DNA from: Congeria kusceri
Lineage: Eukaryota; Mollusca; Bivalvia; Myida; Dreissenidae
DNA: 64,000 nucleotides
Direction of reading: 5' to 3'
Assembly: GCA_027627225.1 (NCBI GenBank)
Contig: CM051028.1
Span: 11,463,701-11,527,700, forward strand
Shown: positions 22,985-34,196 of the stretch, one piece after another
Numbering within the stretch: the first letter of the stretch is position 1
Layout of the letters: each line of letters starts with the position of its first letter
Notes under the pieces: generated by a model
Databases searched by the model: none
What the model was told of the DNA's origin: nothing
The model's input: the letters and a program-made list of their open reading frames with translations, nothing else
Translations under genes and position numbers: made by a program

Positions 22985-24892
22985 CAACTCTGCCCTAATA
23001 ACAGTAGCAGAGCAGAACGCAAGCGTCATAGATCTGCTCTGGAAGAAGCTGCAGATATAGAAACTGAAGCACCAAAGTAACAAGAGGGCCACTGTGGCCC
23101 TAGGTCGCTCACCTGATATATATGTATAAAGTTTCATTAAAATATCTCAATAGGTTTTCAAGTTATTGAGCGAAAACAGTTTTTCTTTTTTAGTAACAGT
23201 GACCTTGACCTTGACCCCACCCACCACTTACGTAAAGTAAGGTGTCGCTATAAGTTATCTACGTTTGAAGTTGCATTAAAATGTCTCAATGCGTTCTTAA
23301 GTTATTGAGCTTAAACCGTTTTTCTACTTTTAATAGCAGTGACCTTGACCCCACCCACCACTTACGTAAAGTAAGGTGTCGCTATAAGTTATCTACGTTT
23401 GAAGTTGCATTAAAATGTCTCAATGCGTTCTTAAGTTATTGAGCTTAAACCGTTTTTCTACTTTTAATAACAGTGACCTTGACCCCACCCACCCCATAAG
23501 AAAACCCAAGTGAGGTATCGATATAAGAAAGGTGTAATAAGTTTCATTAAAATATCGCAATGCTTTACTTATCAAGTTATTGAGCAGACACTGTTTTTCT
23601 ATTTTATTAAAGTGACCTTGACCCCACCCACCACATATGCAATCTCAAGTAATGGGTTGTTACAAGGTACACGTGTATTAAGTTTCATTAAAATAGCTCA
23701 ATGCGTTCTCAAAATACTTAGCGGAAACAAGTTTTCTATATTTAATAACGGTGACCTTGACCTTTACCACACCCACCCCATATGCAATCCCAATCAAGGT
23801 CTCAAAATAATGTATCTATGTATTAAATTTCATTAAAATATCTGAATGCGTTCTCAAGGTATTTAGCGGAAACCGTTTTTCTATTTTTAGTAACAGTGAC
23901 CTTGACCGCTGCCTCCCCATATGCAATCCCATGCGAGGTGTCAATATAAGGTATCTATGTATTAAGTTTCATTAAAATATCTCAATGCGTTCTAAAAGTA
24001 TTGAGCGGAAACCGTTTTTCTATTTTTAGTAACAGGGGCCTTGACCTTGACCCCACCCATCCATTTGCAATCCCAATCGAGGTCTCGCTATAATGTTTTA
24101 ACTAAATATGAAACCTCTGGGCCTTGTGGTTTCAGAGAAGAATGTTTAAATCATATTGCCATTTACGTCTATATAAACCATGTGAGCCCGGGTGTCCCCA
24201 GCACCACTTTAAAATATTACATACCATATATGAAACCTCTGGGCCTTGCGGTTTCAGAGAAGATTTTAAAAGTCATTTGCTATTCAAGTCTATATAAACC
24301 ATGTGACCCCCGGGGTGTGGCCAGTTTTGACCACAGGGGCATCATTTGAACAATCTTTGTAGAGGACCACTATACAATGTTACAAACCAAATATGAAACC
24401 TCTGGGCATTGCGGTTTCAGAGAAGAAGATTTTTAAAGTCATTTTGTTATACAAAGCTATATAAACCATGTGACCCCCGGGTCGTGGCCTGTTTTGACCC
24501 CAAGGGCATAATTTGAAACATCTTTGTAGAGGACCCCTACAGGATGTCAGATATCAAATATGACAGCTCCAAGCCTTGCGATTTCAGAGAAGATTTTGTA
24601 AAATATTCAGTTTTCAAATATATTTTTAACTCTGGTGACCTACATACGCGGCGGACCAAAACGATTTGAAGAACTTTGAAAAAAGGTTTCCCAAGGATCA
24701 TTCCTGTAAAGTTTCGTGAAAATCTGCCAAGCGGTTTAGGAGGAGATGTTGATTATATGAAATGTTGACGCACGACACACCGGACCAAGGCGATCACAAA
24801 AGCTCACCATGGGCACGTTGTGCTCAGGTGAGCTAAAAAAAGAGGCGGCATCAGTCGGATCAAACTGATTTACAGACGCATGACCCTCTTGG
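22985..24892 (+). pseudogene. Coding exon split by a Helitron-like insertion
   Basis: Left part (to 23,077): open frame with S-R-A-E-R-K-R-H-R-S-A-L-E-E and then D-I-E-T-E-A-P-K, with a possible acceptor at 23,004. Right part (24,837-24,892): K-K-R-R-H-Q-S-D-Q-T-D-L-Q-T-H-D-P-L followed by a donor (cttG|GTATGT, phase 1). If 23,078-24,836 is removed, the two halves join in frame and create a basic K-K-K-R-R cluster like a nuclear localisation signal. As it stands the left half ends at a TAA contributed by the insertion. Basic and acidic composition suggests a nuclear protein; the family is not recognised. Exact element edges are uncertain by a few bases, and the frame join depends on them. Confidence 0.45.
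23078..24836 (+). mobile_element. Helitron-like element, copy F, in an exon
   Basis: The left end is 'taacaagagggccactgtgg' plus 'aggtcgctcacctga'; the right end is 'gggcacgttgtgctc' (hairpin) plus 'aggtgagctaa'. Two different satellites lie inside: a ~134-bp monomer (gaccttgaccccacccacc, about 23,207-24,060) and then the ~165-bp monomer (about 24,060-24,620). Units 23,207-23,340 and 23,341-23,474 are nearly identical, so the array was still changing recently. The pre-terminal block 'gacgcacgacacaccgg' is as in the other copies. Confidence 0.65.
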
Positions 24893-26168
24893 TATGTGGT
24901 TATGTATTATGCATACCTATTTATATAACTAGTGAAGTAAATATCCATAGCAATAATAACTTTGGATTCAAATATTCATATATTGACTTAATTTGTTCTT
25001 GCATTAACGGGTGCATATTTTGTGCCAAATTTAACAATAAGAAAATTTTTAGGGAAAGTTACCCATGAAAATCTTAGTACGATAATTGAATAGTTGTGGA
25101 TGTTGTTAGGCACGTTGATAATGTCAGTCTATCAGCTTGTTTTGTGTTCTTAGGAAAGAACCTTAAAGACGATTTTGGTCGTTTTTTCTGTGCATCTTTC
25201 CGCGAATCAGTGGAGTTAATTTTAATCTTAAAAATGTGAAGTGTCTTGACAGGTAATACTATCTATTAAATATTGTATGCACTGGAATTATCAACTAGAA
25301 TCAATATTATCGTAATAATTGCCATGAGTATAGTAGGAGTGTCTTGTGACTCAATTATTTGTGAAAGTTTGTTAATACAATGAAAACTAAAGTAGAAACA
25401 TGCAGCCTGAATATTGATCTTGCATATAGCTGTGAACTTGCTAGCGAATAATGTTAAAGTGTTTTGGCTGTTATAACTTTTTGTACATGGTTATAATTAA
25501 CTGCTGATACTAAAATAATTATATATAATATGTATCCATTAACGTTTATAAGTGTATTGTTACAAATAATGACTGTCATTCCTTCCTGTTTTAACAGAAA
25601 ATATCCAATACTCACATTTAAACTTTTTTCTCTTGATAATAAGCACGGTGACACCCTGTTTTCTTTTTTCCAGTCTATTAAGCATACAATTATGTATTGA
25701 ATACAGAAAATTCAGGAATTTTTACGGAACATTTTTTTTTCTATAGTCACAAACAAGCTTTTATATGATTACAAAATGAAGATTTTATTCGCAAAAAATG
25801 GATGGAAAAGCATTTTTGGCAAATATTATTAAAAAATTTGACCATGTAACGCTTTGATTCTTTACAATAAGCCATTTAAACCAATAGAATGTCGCCATGT
25901 ATTTACCACTCAATGGTCAATACTATTTTTTGCTAAAATAAAAGCAACACAAGGTATTTCTATAATGCATCTACGGGTAGGTCATTTACATGCATTTTCC
26001 AAAAAATCAATTAGGTGACCCCCATTACTATGATTTCTTTGTATTAGGCATTGAAAGGTCTACAAAATATGTGAAAATGAAAAATTTTCATTAAAAGGAA
26101 AAAAAAGGAGAAATAATCTTTAAGTAAAATAGATGGTTACACATTTCCATATATATGGCATGTTTTAG
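24893..26168. other. Probable intron, gene-free
   Basis: AT-rich, with no repeat family recognised and no splice-bounded open frame. It lies between a phase-1 donor (24,892) and a phase-1-compatible acceptor (26,168). Confidence 0.4.
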
Positions 26169-26640
26169 TTGAAAACAGTGGAACAGGCGAGGCAGCTTCT
26201 GTTGAAGTGTTGATCAATGGTGACCCCAACTCCTGTGACCCCTGCACCATTGACATGTGCTCCTGTGACCCCTGCTCCTGTGACCTCTTGTCTGGTGAAC
26301 CCTGCATCAGTGACCTATGCTCTTGTGACCCCTGCTCTGGTGAAACATGCTCCAGTGACCTTTGCTCCGGTGACCCTTCCACCAGTGACCTCTGCTCCGG
26401 AGACCTATGCACCAGCGACCCATGCGCCGCAGACCTATGCTCCAGTGACTCCTGCTTCGGAGGCCTGTGCACCATAAACCTATGATCCAGTGACCCCGGC
26501 TCCAGTGACCCCGGCTCCTGTGACCTCTGCTCTAGCGACCCGTGCACCAGTGACCCCTGCTCCGGTGACCCCTGCTCTTGTGACCCCTCCACCAGTGATA
26601 TATGCTGCAACCACACAGGCATCATCGATCACCACCATGA
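26169..26640 (+). repeat. 15-bp minisatellite, open on both strands
   Basis: About 26 degenerate 15-bp units (core gtgacccctgctcc) span 26,215-26,600. Because the unit is five codons, all registers stay open for long: the plus strand gives V-T-P-A-P repeats in one frame and S-C-D-P-C in another; the minus strand has an uninterrupted 162-codon frame of E-Q-G-S-P/L repeats (26,137-26,625). An acceptor (tatatggcatgttttag) at 26,168 in phase 1 would lead V-E-N-S-G-T-G-E-A-A-S-V-E-V-L into the S-C-D-P-C frame, which stops at 26,485. Which frame, if any, is translated cannot be decided from the sequence. Confidence 0.7.
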
Positions 26641-27150
26641 CCTCACCAGATACTGTCCCCTGAATTTGTTGCAGGCCTACACCTCATTTGACTATTGACC
26701 ACCACGACCATCTGTGTGGACTGTTTCATTATTGGAAATGATGGAATAACCACTGCATGACGATGAGATCATTTATTTTCTTGCACCTTTCAACAACTAA
26801 GAGATGAACCATTTCAATAAGGATTCAGTGTTTTTAGGGCCAATATGAGGCGGAAATTCACCTGCATAAAAGTATATATTTTCCCCCTATATTTACCTTA
26901 AAATTTCTCTCAGAATGTAAACTTTAAAATTTTACTTACATAGGACAAACAATTAACAAGATGGAGGAATTGTGATAAATAATCCTAGCAATTTTTCACC
27001 AAACCAAGTTTGTGCACAATCTAAGTTATCATTTGTAACAAAACAACTCTACTGTTATATAACAAAGTAGAAAATAAAAATATAATATGCTTTTCCATTT
27101 GCTGTAAAATTCCCCATCTTAAGGGCAACGCTACCTTTCCCCCCTAGGAC
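26641..27150. other. Gene-free spacer
   Basis: No coding, RNA or repeat signal is recognised. AT-rich with a short poly-C tract before the next element. Confidence 0.4.
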
Positions 27151-30100
27151 AACAAGAGGGTCAAGATTGCCCTAGGTCGCTCACCTGAGTTTAAGGCATG
27201 ATAAAGGCTTTTTACAATGAGAGGGACAAGTGACTCTAAAGACCTAACCTGAGTATAACGATCTGGGCCTTGCAGTTTGACGAGAAGATTTGTAAAGTCA
27301 ACATAAACCATGTGTCCCCTAGGGCATGGCCTCTTTCTACAACTGGGGAATATTTAAACAATCTTCGAAGAGGACCTTGCGCTTATGAAGGAGAAGAATT
27401 TTAAAGCCGACCCCAGGGCATGGCTTTTTTTTACCCCAGGGGAATCTTTAAACAGTCTTTGCAGAGGACCACTTTACAATGTTACATATAAAATATGAAA
27501 CCTCTGGGTCTTATGGTTTCAAATGAGAAGATTTTTATAGCTAAATTGCCATATAAGTCACTTGAAAAAATATGACCCCTAGGGCGTGGCCAATTTTAAC
27601 AATCTTTGTAGGCACTATACAACGTTACATACCAAATATAAAACCACTGGACCTTGCGGTTCAGATAAGATTTTTAAAGTCATTTTGCTATTTATGTCTA
27701 TAGAAACAATGTGACCCCCAGGGCGTGGCCAGTTTTGACCCCCGGGGCATCATTTTAACAATCTTTGTAGAGAACCACTATACAATGTTACATACTAAAT
27801 AAGAAACCACTGGGTTTTGCGGTTTGAGACTAGAAGGATTTTAAAATCAGTTCGCTATTAAAGTCCATATAAACAATATGACCTCTGTGGCGTGATTTAA
27901 CCCCAGGGGCATCATTTGAACAATCTTTGTAGAGGACTACTATACAATGTTGCATACCACATTTGCAAATACTGGGCCTTACTGTTTCAGAGGAAAAGAT
28001 TTTAAAGTTATTTTGCATTTTAAGCGTAAATAACTATAGAACCCGCGGGGCGGGGCCAGTTTTTACCGATTCAGGACATGGTTTTAAAAGTCATTTTGCT
28101 ATTTAAGACTATATAAACAATAAGACCCCGGGGCGTGGACAGTTTTGACTCCAGGGGCATCATTTGAACAATCTTCATAGAGGACCACTATAAAATATTA
28201 CATACCAAATATGAAAATACTTGGCCTTGTGCTTTCAGAGGAGATTACATAAGTCATTTAGCTATTAAAGTCTATATTAACACTGTGACCACCGGGGCGT
28301 GGCCAGTTTTGAACCCAGGGACATCATTTGAACAATCTTTGTAGAGGACCACTACACAATGTTTCATACCAAATATGAAAACTCTGGGCCTTATGGTTCC
28401 AGAAGGAAAAAATTTAAAGTAATTTTGCTGTTTAAGTCTATATTTGACCCCAGAGGCATCATTTGAAAAATCTGTGTAGACGAAAACTATACAATGTCAA
28501 ATACCAAATATAAAACCACTGGGCCTTTCCGATTCAGGACAAGGTTTTAAAAGTCATTTTGCTATTTAAGACTATATAAACAATAAGACCCCGGGGCGTG
28601 GACAGTTTTGACCCCAGGGGCATCATTTGAACAATCTTCATAGAGGACCACTATACAATGTTACATACCAAATATGAAATAATATTGGGCCTTGTGCTTT
28701 CAGAGGAGATTACATAAGTCATTTAGCTATTAAAGTCTATATAAACACTGTGACCACTGGGGCGTGGCCAGTTTTGAACCCAGGGACATCATTTGAACAA
28801 TCTTTATAGAGAACCCCTTTACAATGTTTCATACCAAATATGAAACCTATAGGGCCTTGATGTTTCAGAGAAGATTTTTAAGTCATTTTGCTATTTAAGT
28901 CTATATAAAAAATGTGATCCGCGGGGCATGGCCAGATTTGACACCGGGTCATCATTTGAACAATCTTTGTAGAGGACCACTATACAATGTTACAAACTAA
29001 ATATGAAACCTCTGGGACCTTGCGGTTTCAGAAGAAGATTTTAAAATTCATTTTGCTATTTAAGTCTATAATAATAAGCCATGTCACCCCCCAGGCGTGG
29101 CCATTTTGTACCACAGGGGCATAATGTGAACAATCTTTGTAGAGGACCACTCCACAATGTTTCATTATAAATATGAAACCTCCAGGCATTACGGTTTAAA
29201 AGAAGATTTTTAAGGCCCACTTTCCATATAAGTTTATACAAGAGGGTCCTGAGGGCCCTAGGACGCTCACCAGAGACCAATTGGAATTTGCATCTCCGAG
29301 GCGTGGCTTATTTTTATCCCAGGGGCATAAGTTGAACAACCTTGAACAAACCTCTGGGCCTTGCGGTTTCAGGTTAAGATTCATTTTGCTATTTAAGTCA
29401 ATATAAACCATGTGACCCCTCGGGGGTGGACAGATTTGACCCCAGGGGAATAATTTGAACACTCTTTGAAGAGGACCACTATGCAATGTTACGTACCGAA
29501 AATAGGAAAGCTGCGGGCCTAGCCGCTTCAAAGGAGAAGATTTTTAAAATCATTTTGCTATTTAAGTCTATATAAACCTGTGACCCCACCGGGCGTGACC
29601 AGTTTTGACCCCAGGGGCATACTTGAACAATATTTGTAGAGGATCACTATAAAATGTTACATTCTAAATATGAAACCTCTAGGCCTTGCGGTTTCACAGG
29701 AGAAGAATGTTTAAGTCATTTTGCTATTTAAGGCTATATTAACCATGTGACCCCTGGGTTGTGGTCTGTTTTGACCCATGAGGAATAATTTTAACACTCT
29801 TTGTAGAGTACCACTATAGGATGTTAAATACCAAATACGAAATCAATGGGCCTTGCGGTTTCAGAAGATAATATTTTTGAAGTCATTTGGTTCTTTAAGT
29901 TTATATAAACCATGTGACCCCTGGGGCGTGGCCAATTTCAACACCAGGGGCATAATTTGAACAATCTTTGTAGAGGACCATTATACAATGTTACATACCA
30001 AATAACAAACCTCTGGATCTTTCGGTTTCTGAGGATAAGATTTTTAAAGTCATTTTACTATTCAAGTCTATATAAATTATTTGACCCCCGGGGCATTGCC

Positions 30101-32144
30101 AGGTTTGACCCCAGGGGCATAAATTCAACACTATGTGTAGAGGACCACTATAGGATGTTACATACCAAATATGAAACCTCTGGGCCTTGCGGTTTCAGAG
30201 TAGAATATTGTTAAAGACATTTTGCTATTTAAGTTTATATAAAATATGTGACCCAGGGGCGTGGCCAGTTTTGACCCCAGGGGCATAATTTGAACAATCT
30301 TAATAGAGGACCATTATTGGATGTTACATACCAAACATGAAACCTCTGGGCCTTGTGGTTTCAGAGGAGAACATTTTTAAAGTCATTTTGCTATATATTC
30401 TATATAAACCATATGATCCCCAGGGCGTGGCCCGTTTTGACCCAAGGGGCATCATTTGAACAATCTTTGTAAAGGACAACTTAAGGATGTTGCATACCAA
30501 ATATGAATACTCTTGGCCTTGTAGTTGCAAAGAAGTAATTTTTCTGTATATTCTATATTAAACAAGTGGCCCCCAGGCCGTGGCCAGTTCTGACCTCATG
30601 GGCATAATTTTAACAATCTTTGTAGAGGACCACTTTAGGATGTTACATACCAAATATGAGATCTCTGGACCTTGTGGTTTCAAAGAAGAATATTTTTAAA
30701 TTCATTTTGCTATATATTCTATATAAACCATGTGACCCCCAGAGCGTGGCCAGTTTTGACCCCAGGGGCATAATTTGAACAATCTTTGTAGAGGACCAGA
30801 ATAGGATGTTACATACCAAATATGAAACCCATGGGCCCTGCGGTTTCAGAGAAGAAGATTTTTAAATTTTCCACTTTTAAAATCTATTTTTAGCTCTGGT
30901 GACCTACATATGCAGTGGAAAGATTTGAACAACTTTGAAAGAGGTTCACCCATCATTCCTGTGAAGTTTGGTGAAAATCTGCCAACAATGTGAACTCTGG
31001 GGCGAGGCCACTTTTGACCCCAGGGGCATCATTTGAACAATCTTTGTAGAGGACCACTACACAATGTTTAATGTTAAATATGTAACGCCGGGGCATCACG
31101 GTTTCAAAGTAGAAGAGTTTGAAGGCTCATTCGCCATGTAAGTCTATATAAACAAGTTGACCCCGGGGCGTGGCCTATTTTGACCGCAGGGGCATAATTT
31201 CAACAATCTTTGTAGAGGACCAATATGAAATGTTAAATATCAAATACGAAACCACTGGGCCTTGTGGATTCGGAGGACAAGATGCTTAATGTAATTTTGC
31301 TTTTGGGAGTGGCCAGATTTGACCCCAGGGGCATCATTTGAACAATCGTTTTAAAGGACAACTATACAATGTTACACACCACATATGAAGGCTCTGAGCC
31401 TTGCGGTTTCAGAGAAGATTTTAAAGTCATTTTGCTATTTAAGTCTATATAAACCACGTGACCCCCTGGGCGTGGTAAATGTTGACCCCAGGGGAATAAT
31501 TTGAACAATCTGTGTAGAGGACCACTATATAATGTTACATACCAAATATAAATCACTGGGCCTTGCGGTTTCAGAGGAGAAGATTTTAAAAGTCAATTCG
31601 CTATATAAACATGTGAGCACGGTGCGTGGCCAGATTTGACCCCAGGGCATCATTTGAACAATCTGTGTAAAGGACTACTATACAATGTTACATACCACAT
31701 ATGAAGCTTCTGAGCCTTGTGGTTTCAGTGAAGATTTTTACAGTCATTTTGCTATTTAAGTCTGTATAAACTATGTGAACCCCAGGGCGTGGCCAGTTTT
31801 GACCCCAGGGGAATAATTTGAACAAACTTTATCGAGGACCACTAGAGGATGTCATATATCAAACATGAAAGATCCAAGCCTATAGCGGTTTCAGAGAAGA
31901 TTTTTTAATTTTCAGTTTTTAAATCTATTTTTAGCTCTGGTGACCTACATATGCAGCGGACCGGAACAATTTGAACAATTTTGAAAGAGGGTCACCCAAG
32001 GACATTTCTGTCTTAATTTTGTTGAAAATCTACCCAATTGTTTAGGAGGAGATGTTTTTTTAATGAAAATGTTGACACACGACGCACAACGGACGACGGA
32101 CAAATGGCGACCCTCAAACCTCACTATGAGCACAGGTCAGCTAA
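27151..32144 (+). mobile_element. 5-kb Helitron-like element, copy G, satellite-filled
   Basis: The left end is 'aacaagagggtcaagattgc' plus 'taggtcgctcacctgag'; the right end is 'ctatgagcacaggtcagctaa', in which the hairpin's right arm (gctgtgctc) seems deleted. The pre-terminal 'acgacgcacaacggacgacg' is present. It holds about 28 degenerate copies of the ~165-bp monomer. A second left-end-like block at 29,237-29,278 (acaagagggtcctgagggcc) suggests a fused or nested copy. All open frames here are artefacts. Confidence 0.65.
27240..31900 (+). repeat. ~165-bp satellite array
   Basis: The monomer runs 'gaccccaggggcatcatttg', 'caatctttgtagaggaccac', 'ttacataccaaatatgaaac', 'gggccttgcggtttcagag', 'gtcattttgctatttaagtc', 'tatataaaccatgtgacccc', 'ggggcgtggccagttttg'. 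Spacing between cores is about 150-170 bp (for example 30,440, 30,591, 30,758). Copies are diverged from one another, with occasional deletions. Roughly 28 units. Confidence 0.85.
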
Positions 32145-32372
32145 AAACACTGGGATTTTCAAAGCTGATGATAGCAGTACCCTTTAATGCCAAAAATAGT
32201 TGCCATAAACATAAAGTATTGGAAAAAATACTGTCACTTGAAAGTTTTTCAAAAAATTTAGTTACACCAACAAAAGTTGATACAAATTTATAGTTTTAAA
32301 GGTGTTTTGTGTTTAAAAACTGTGCATAAAATTACCGCCTTAAAACTGAAGGCTAAAATCTTTATTTTCCAG
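32145..32372. other. Probable intron
   Basis: Unique AT-rich sequence ending in the acceptor tttattttccag. Nothing else is seen. Confidence 0.4.
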
Positions 32373-32483
32373 GTTCAGACTCAGATGACCCAGTGCAGTG
32401 ATATGGCCTTCTCATGCAACAGCTGCTGTCAGCTGATCAATCAGTTGCAGACGAGGGTCACACAGCTGGAGCTTGAGTTACTT
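32373..32483 (+). CDS. Exon with Cys-rich and coiled-coil segment
   Basis: Acceptor ctttattttccag, donor GTTAGT, phase 0 at both ends, 37 codons. It contains F-S-C-N-S-C-C-Q-L and then Q-L-Q-T-R-V-T-Q-L-E-L-E-L-L, a leucine-spaced helix that could be a short coiled coil. It is followed on the same strand by two further phase-0 exons, so the three are read as one gene. The first exon(s) and promoter are not identified; phase-1 exons upstream (24,892, 26,169) do not connect directly to it. Confidence 0.6.
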
Positions 32484-33085
32484 GTTAGTAATTGCATAAA
32501 AGCAAGAAAATGGTTTAGTGTTTGAAAATAAATGAATTGTTAATACTAACATACATTATATTTTATTTACATTTTTGTTCACAGAATTGTTCATTTGGTG
32601 ACCCATTAACCATATTCCTCAAATTTCGAATTATGTTGATTTTGTCAAAAACATGGTCGACAGGGTATGGGGCCTTTATTCCTTATATAGCCATATAGAA
32701 AACAATGGAAATCTTCTTGTTAAAACCACTTTTTGATTTTGAAATAATTATTATTTCACAGCAATGTTTATTTGACGACCCTCTTCCAAATGCCATTTGA
32801 TTTCATTAACAAACATGAACACCGCGCTAAAAGCATTGCTATCAGTGGCCCAGTGTTGAAGTCCATTTTCAATGTTTTAATTGAAACATATCTGAACATG
32901 ATGTTGACCTTTTCGAAACCTTTATTGTTCATAAAACTCAGGTGACCAACCCAGGGTCATTTGGCTCTCTTGATATTTTTTCTGTGATGATTTAAGTCGC
33001 AGATACAAGAGCATTGACGACAAGTTTATAATTAAAATGTAACAAACTTTAGTTGCCCAAAATAATATGTTTGTGTTTTTCTTAG

Positions 33086-33241
33086 GTTCAACGAGCAAAA
33101 AGATCAACTGCCACAACATCACCAACATCAACACTATGTGCCACACTGCTGTGTCAACCAGTCACGCCAGCCATACCGGCCAGAGAACCGCTAGTGACTA
33201 ACAGCCAACAAACTACAATTGGGAAAGACCAAACGCTGCAG
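33086..33241 (+). CDS. Exon, Ser/Thr/Pro-rich linker
   Basis: Acceptor gtgtttttcttag, donor GTAATA, phase 0 at both ends, 52 codons. The encoded segment starts V-Q-R-A-K-R-S-T and is rich in Thr, Ser and Pro (T-T-S-P-T-S-T, Q-P-V-T-P-A-I-P), ending K-D-Q-T-L-Q. This looks like a disordered linker between the coiled-coil exon and the BEN-like exon. Upstream frames on the minus strand are not supported. Confidence 0.6.
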
Positions 33242-33511
33242 GTAATAAAATACAGAATTATATATTGTATATATATAATATAATGAAAATTATATACACA
33301 TAGCTAACTGTTAATGCCATCATTAAGCCTGCATTGACAAAATAACACCCAGTGGGATAAACTGTATTTCTACCTTGTTGAATGCAGCAAACATGCGCAT
33401 TATACTGACACCATTTTGTTTATTTTCATGACGTCAATTGATGTTTATCGTATTAGTATGGGTTATTTAGTGCTTTTCTTCGGTTTATTTTCAAAATAAA
33501 GACAGAAAATG

Positions 33512-33668
33512 ATGGGATAAATAGAATACTAGGGTACGTGTGGAATATAGAGAAGTTTATCTTGCTCAGCTCGAACATCGGAAGCGCTTACCAAGGGCGG
33601 TGTTCTAAGCCTCGTTAAATAAACTTCTCTATATCCAACACTAAATTACTATTCTATATATATCCCTA
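33512..33668. mobile_element. Short MITE with long imperfect TIRs, in intron
   Basis: The left arm 'gtggaatatagagaagttta' is matched in inverted form by 'taaacttctctatatccaac'. The homology extends outward through 'gggataaatagaatact' and 'attctatatatatccc', giving arms of about 45 bp around a ~60-bp core. It lies between two coding exons. A target duplication is not resolved. Confidence 0.7.
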
Positions 33669-33816
33669 TTTGCCTTGAGATAATTTACAGAAAGAAATGT
33701 AAATTGCATTAATTTAGGGACATTGAAAGATTGAGATTTTAAAAACAACTTATTATTGTTGTTAATACAATATGTTGTTGAATATTTAAGCACATGATTT
33801 TCTTTTCTGGTTGCAG

Positions 33817-34050
33817 CAGATCATTCAAGCAAAAATCCAGTACGAGACAAGGCTGGCAAAGGCTATCGCGCTCTGTATGAATCTTCTATTTACCCCCCAG
33901 CAACTGGTGAACTGCTCAATGAAGGAAGCCCCGACAACAACAGAGCCAGCAAGACCATGTCTCCCTGATGCAGAGCGAAATGCAATAATTGCTACTTTAC
34001 ACTTTCTTCTAGTGTATATCAGGAAAAATGATCTTAAAAACCAGTATTAA
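33817..34050 (+). CDS. Terminal exon, BEN-domain-like segment
   Basis: Acceptor ttttctggttgcag, phase 0, 77 codons and TAA. The sequence A-K-A-I-A-L-C-M-N-L-L-F-T-P-Q-Q-L followed by R-P-C-L-P-D-A-E-R-N-A-I-I matches the general pattern of the second half of BEN domains: a hydrophobic helix, 'LF(T/S)xxEL', then a conserved '(L)(D)xx(R/K)xxxI' helix. BEN domains bind DNA or chromatin factors, so a nuclear regulator is plausible. The match is by eye; the first half of the domain is not obvious, so it could be a truncated relative. An AATAAA lies about 140 bp downstream (34,191). Confidence 0.45.
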   Translation, partial: QIIQAKIQYETRLAKAIALCMNLLFTPQQLVNCSMKEAPTTTEPARPCLPDAERNAIIATLHFLLVYIRKNDLKNQY

Positions 34051-34190
34051 AGTTCAGGTAAAAAGCTGTCTGAACTATAACTTTAAGAATTTGTATTTGA
34101 AGGAAAATTATACACTTTAAATTGCACTTTTAGCTAGCGTTTGTACAGTTTATCATTGTATCTTCGATCAGGATCTCTTTTAAAAAGGTG

Positions 34191-34196
34191 AATAAA
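34191..34196 (+). terminator. Candidate polyadenylation signal (AATAAA)
   Basis: Canonical hexamer about 140 bp after the stop of the BEN-like exon. In AT-rich sequence such hexamers are common, so position is the only support. Confidence 0.35.

Noticed and set aside
29056..29531. Frames of 74-111 codons in the 5 kb satellite element
   Set aside because: They are fragments of the ~165-bp monomer read through; similar peptides recur in each monomer.
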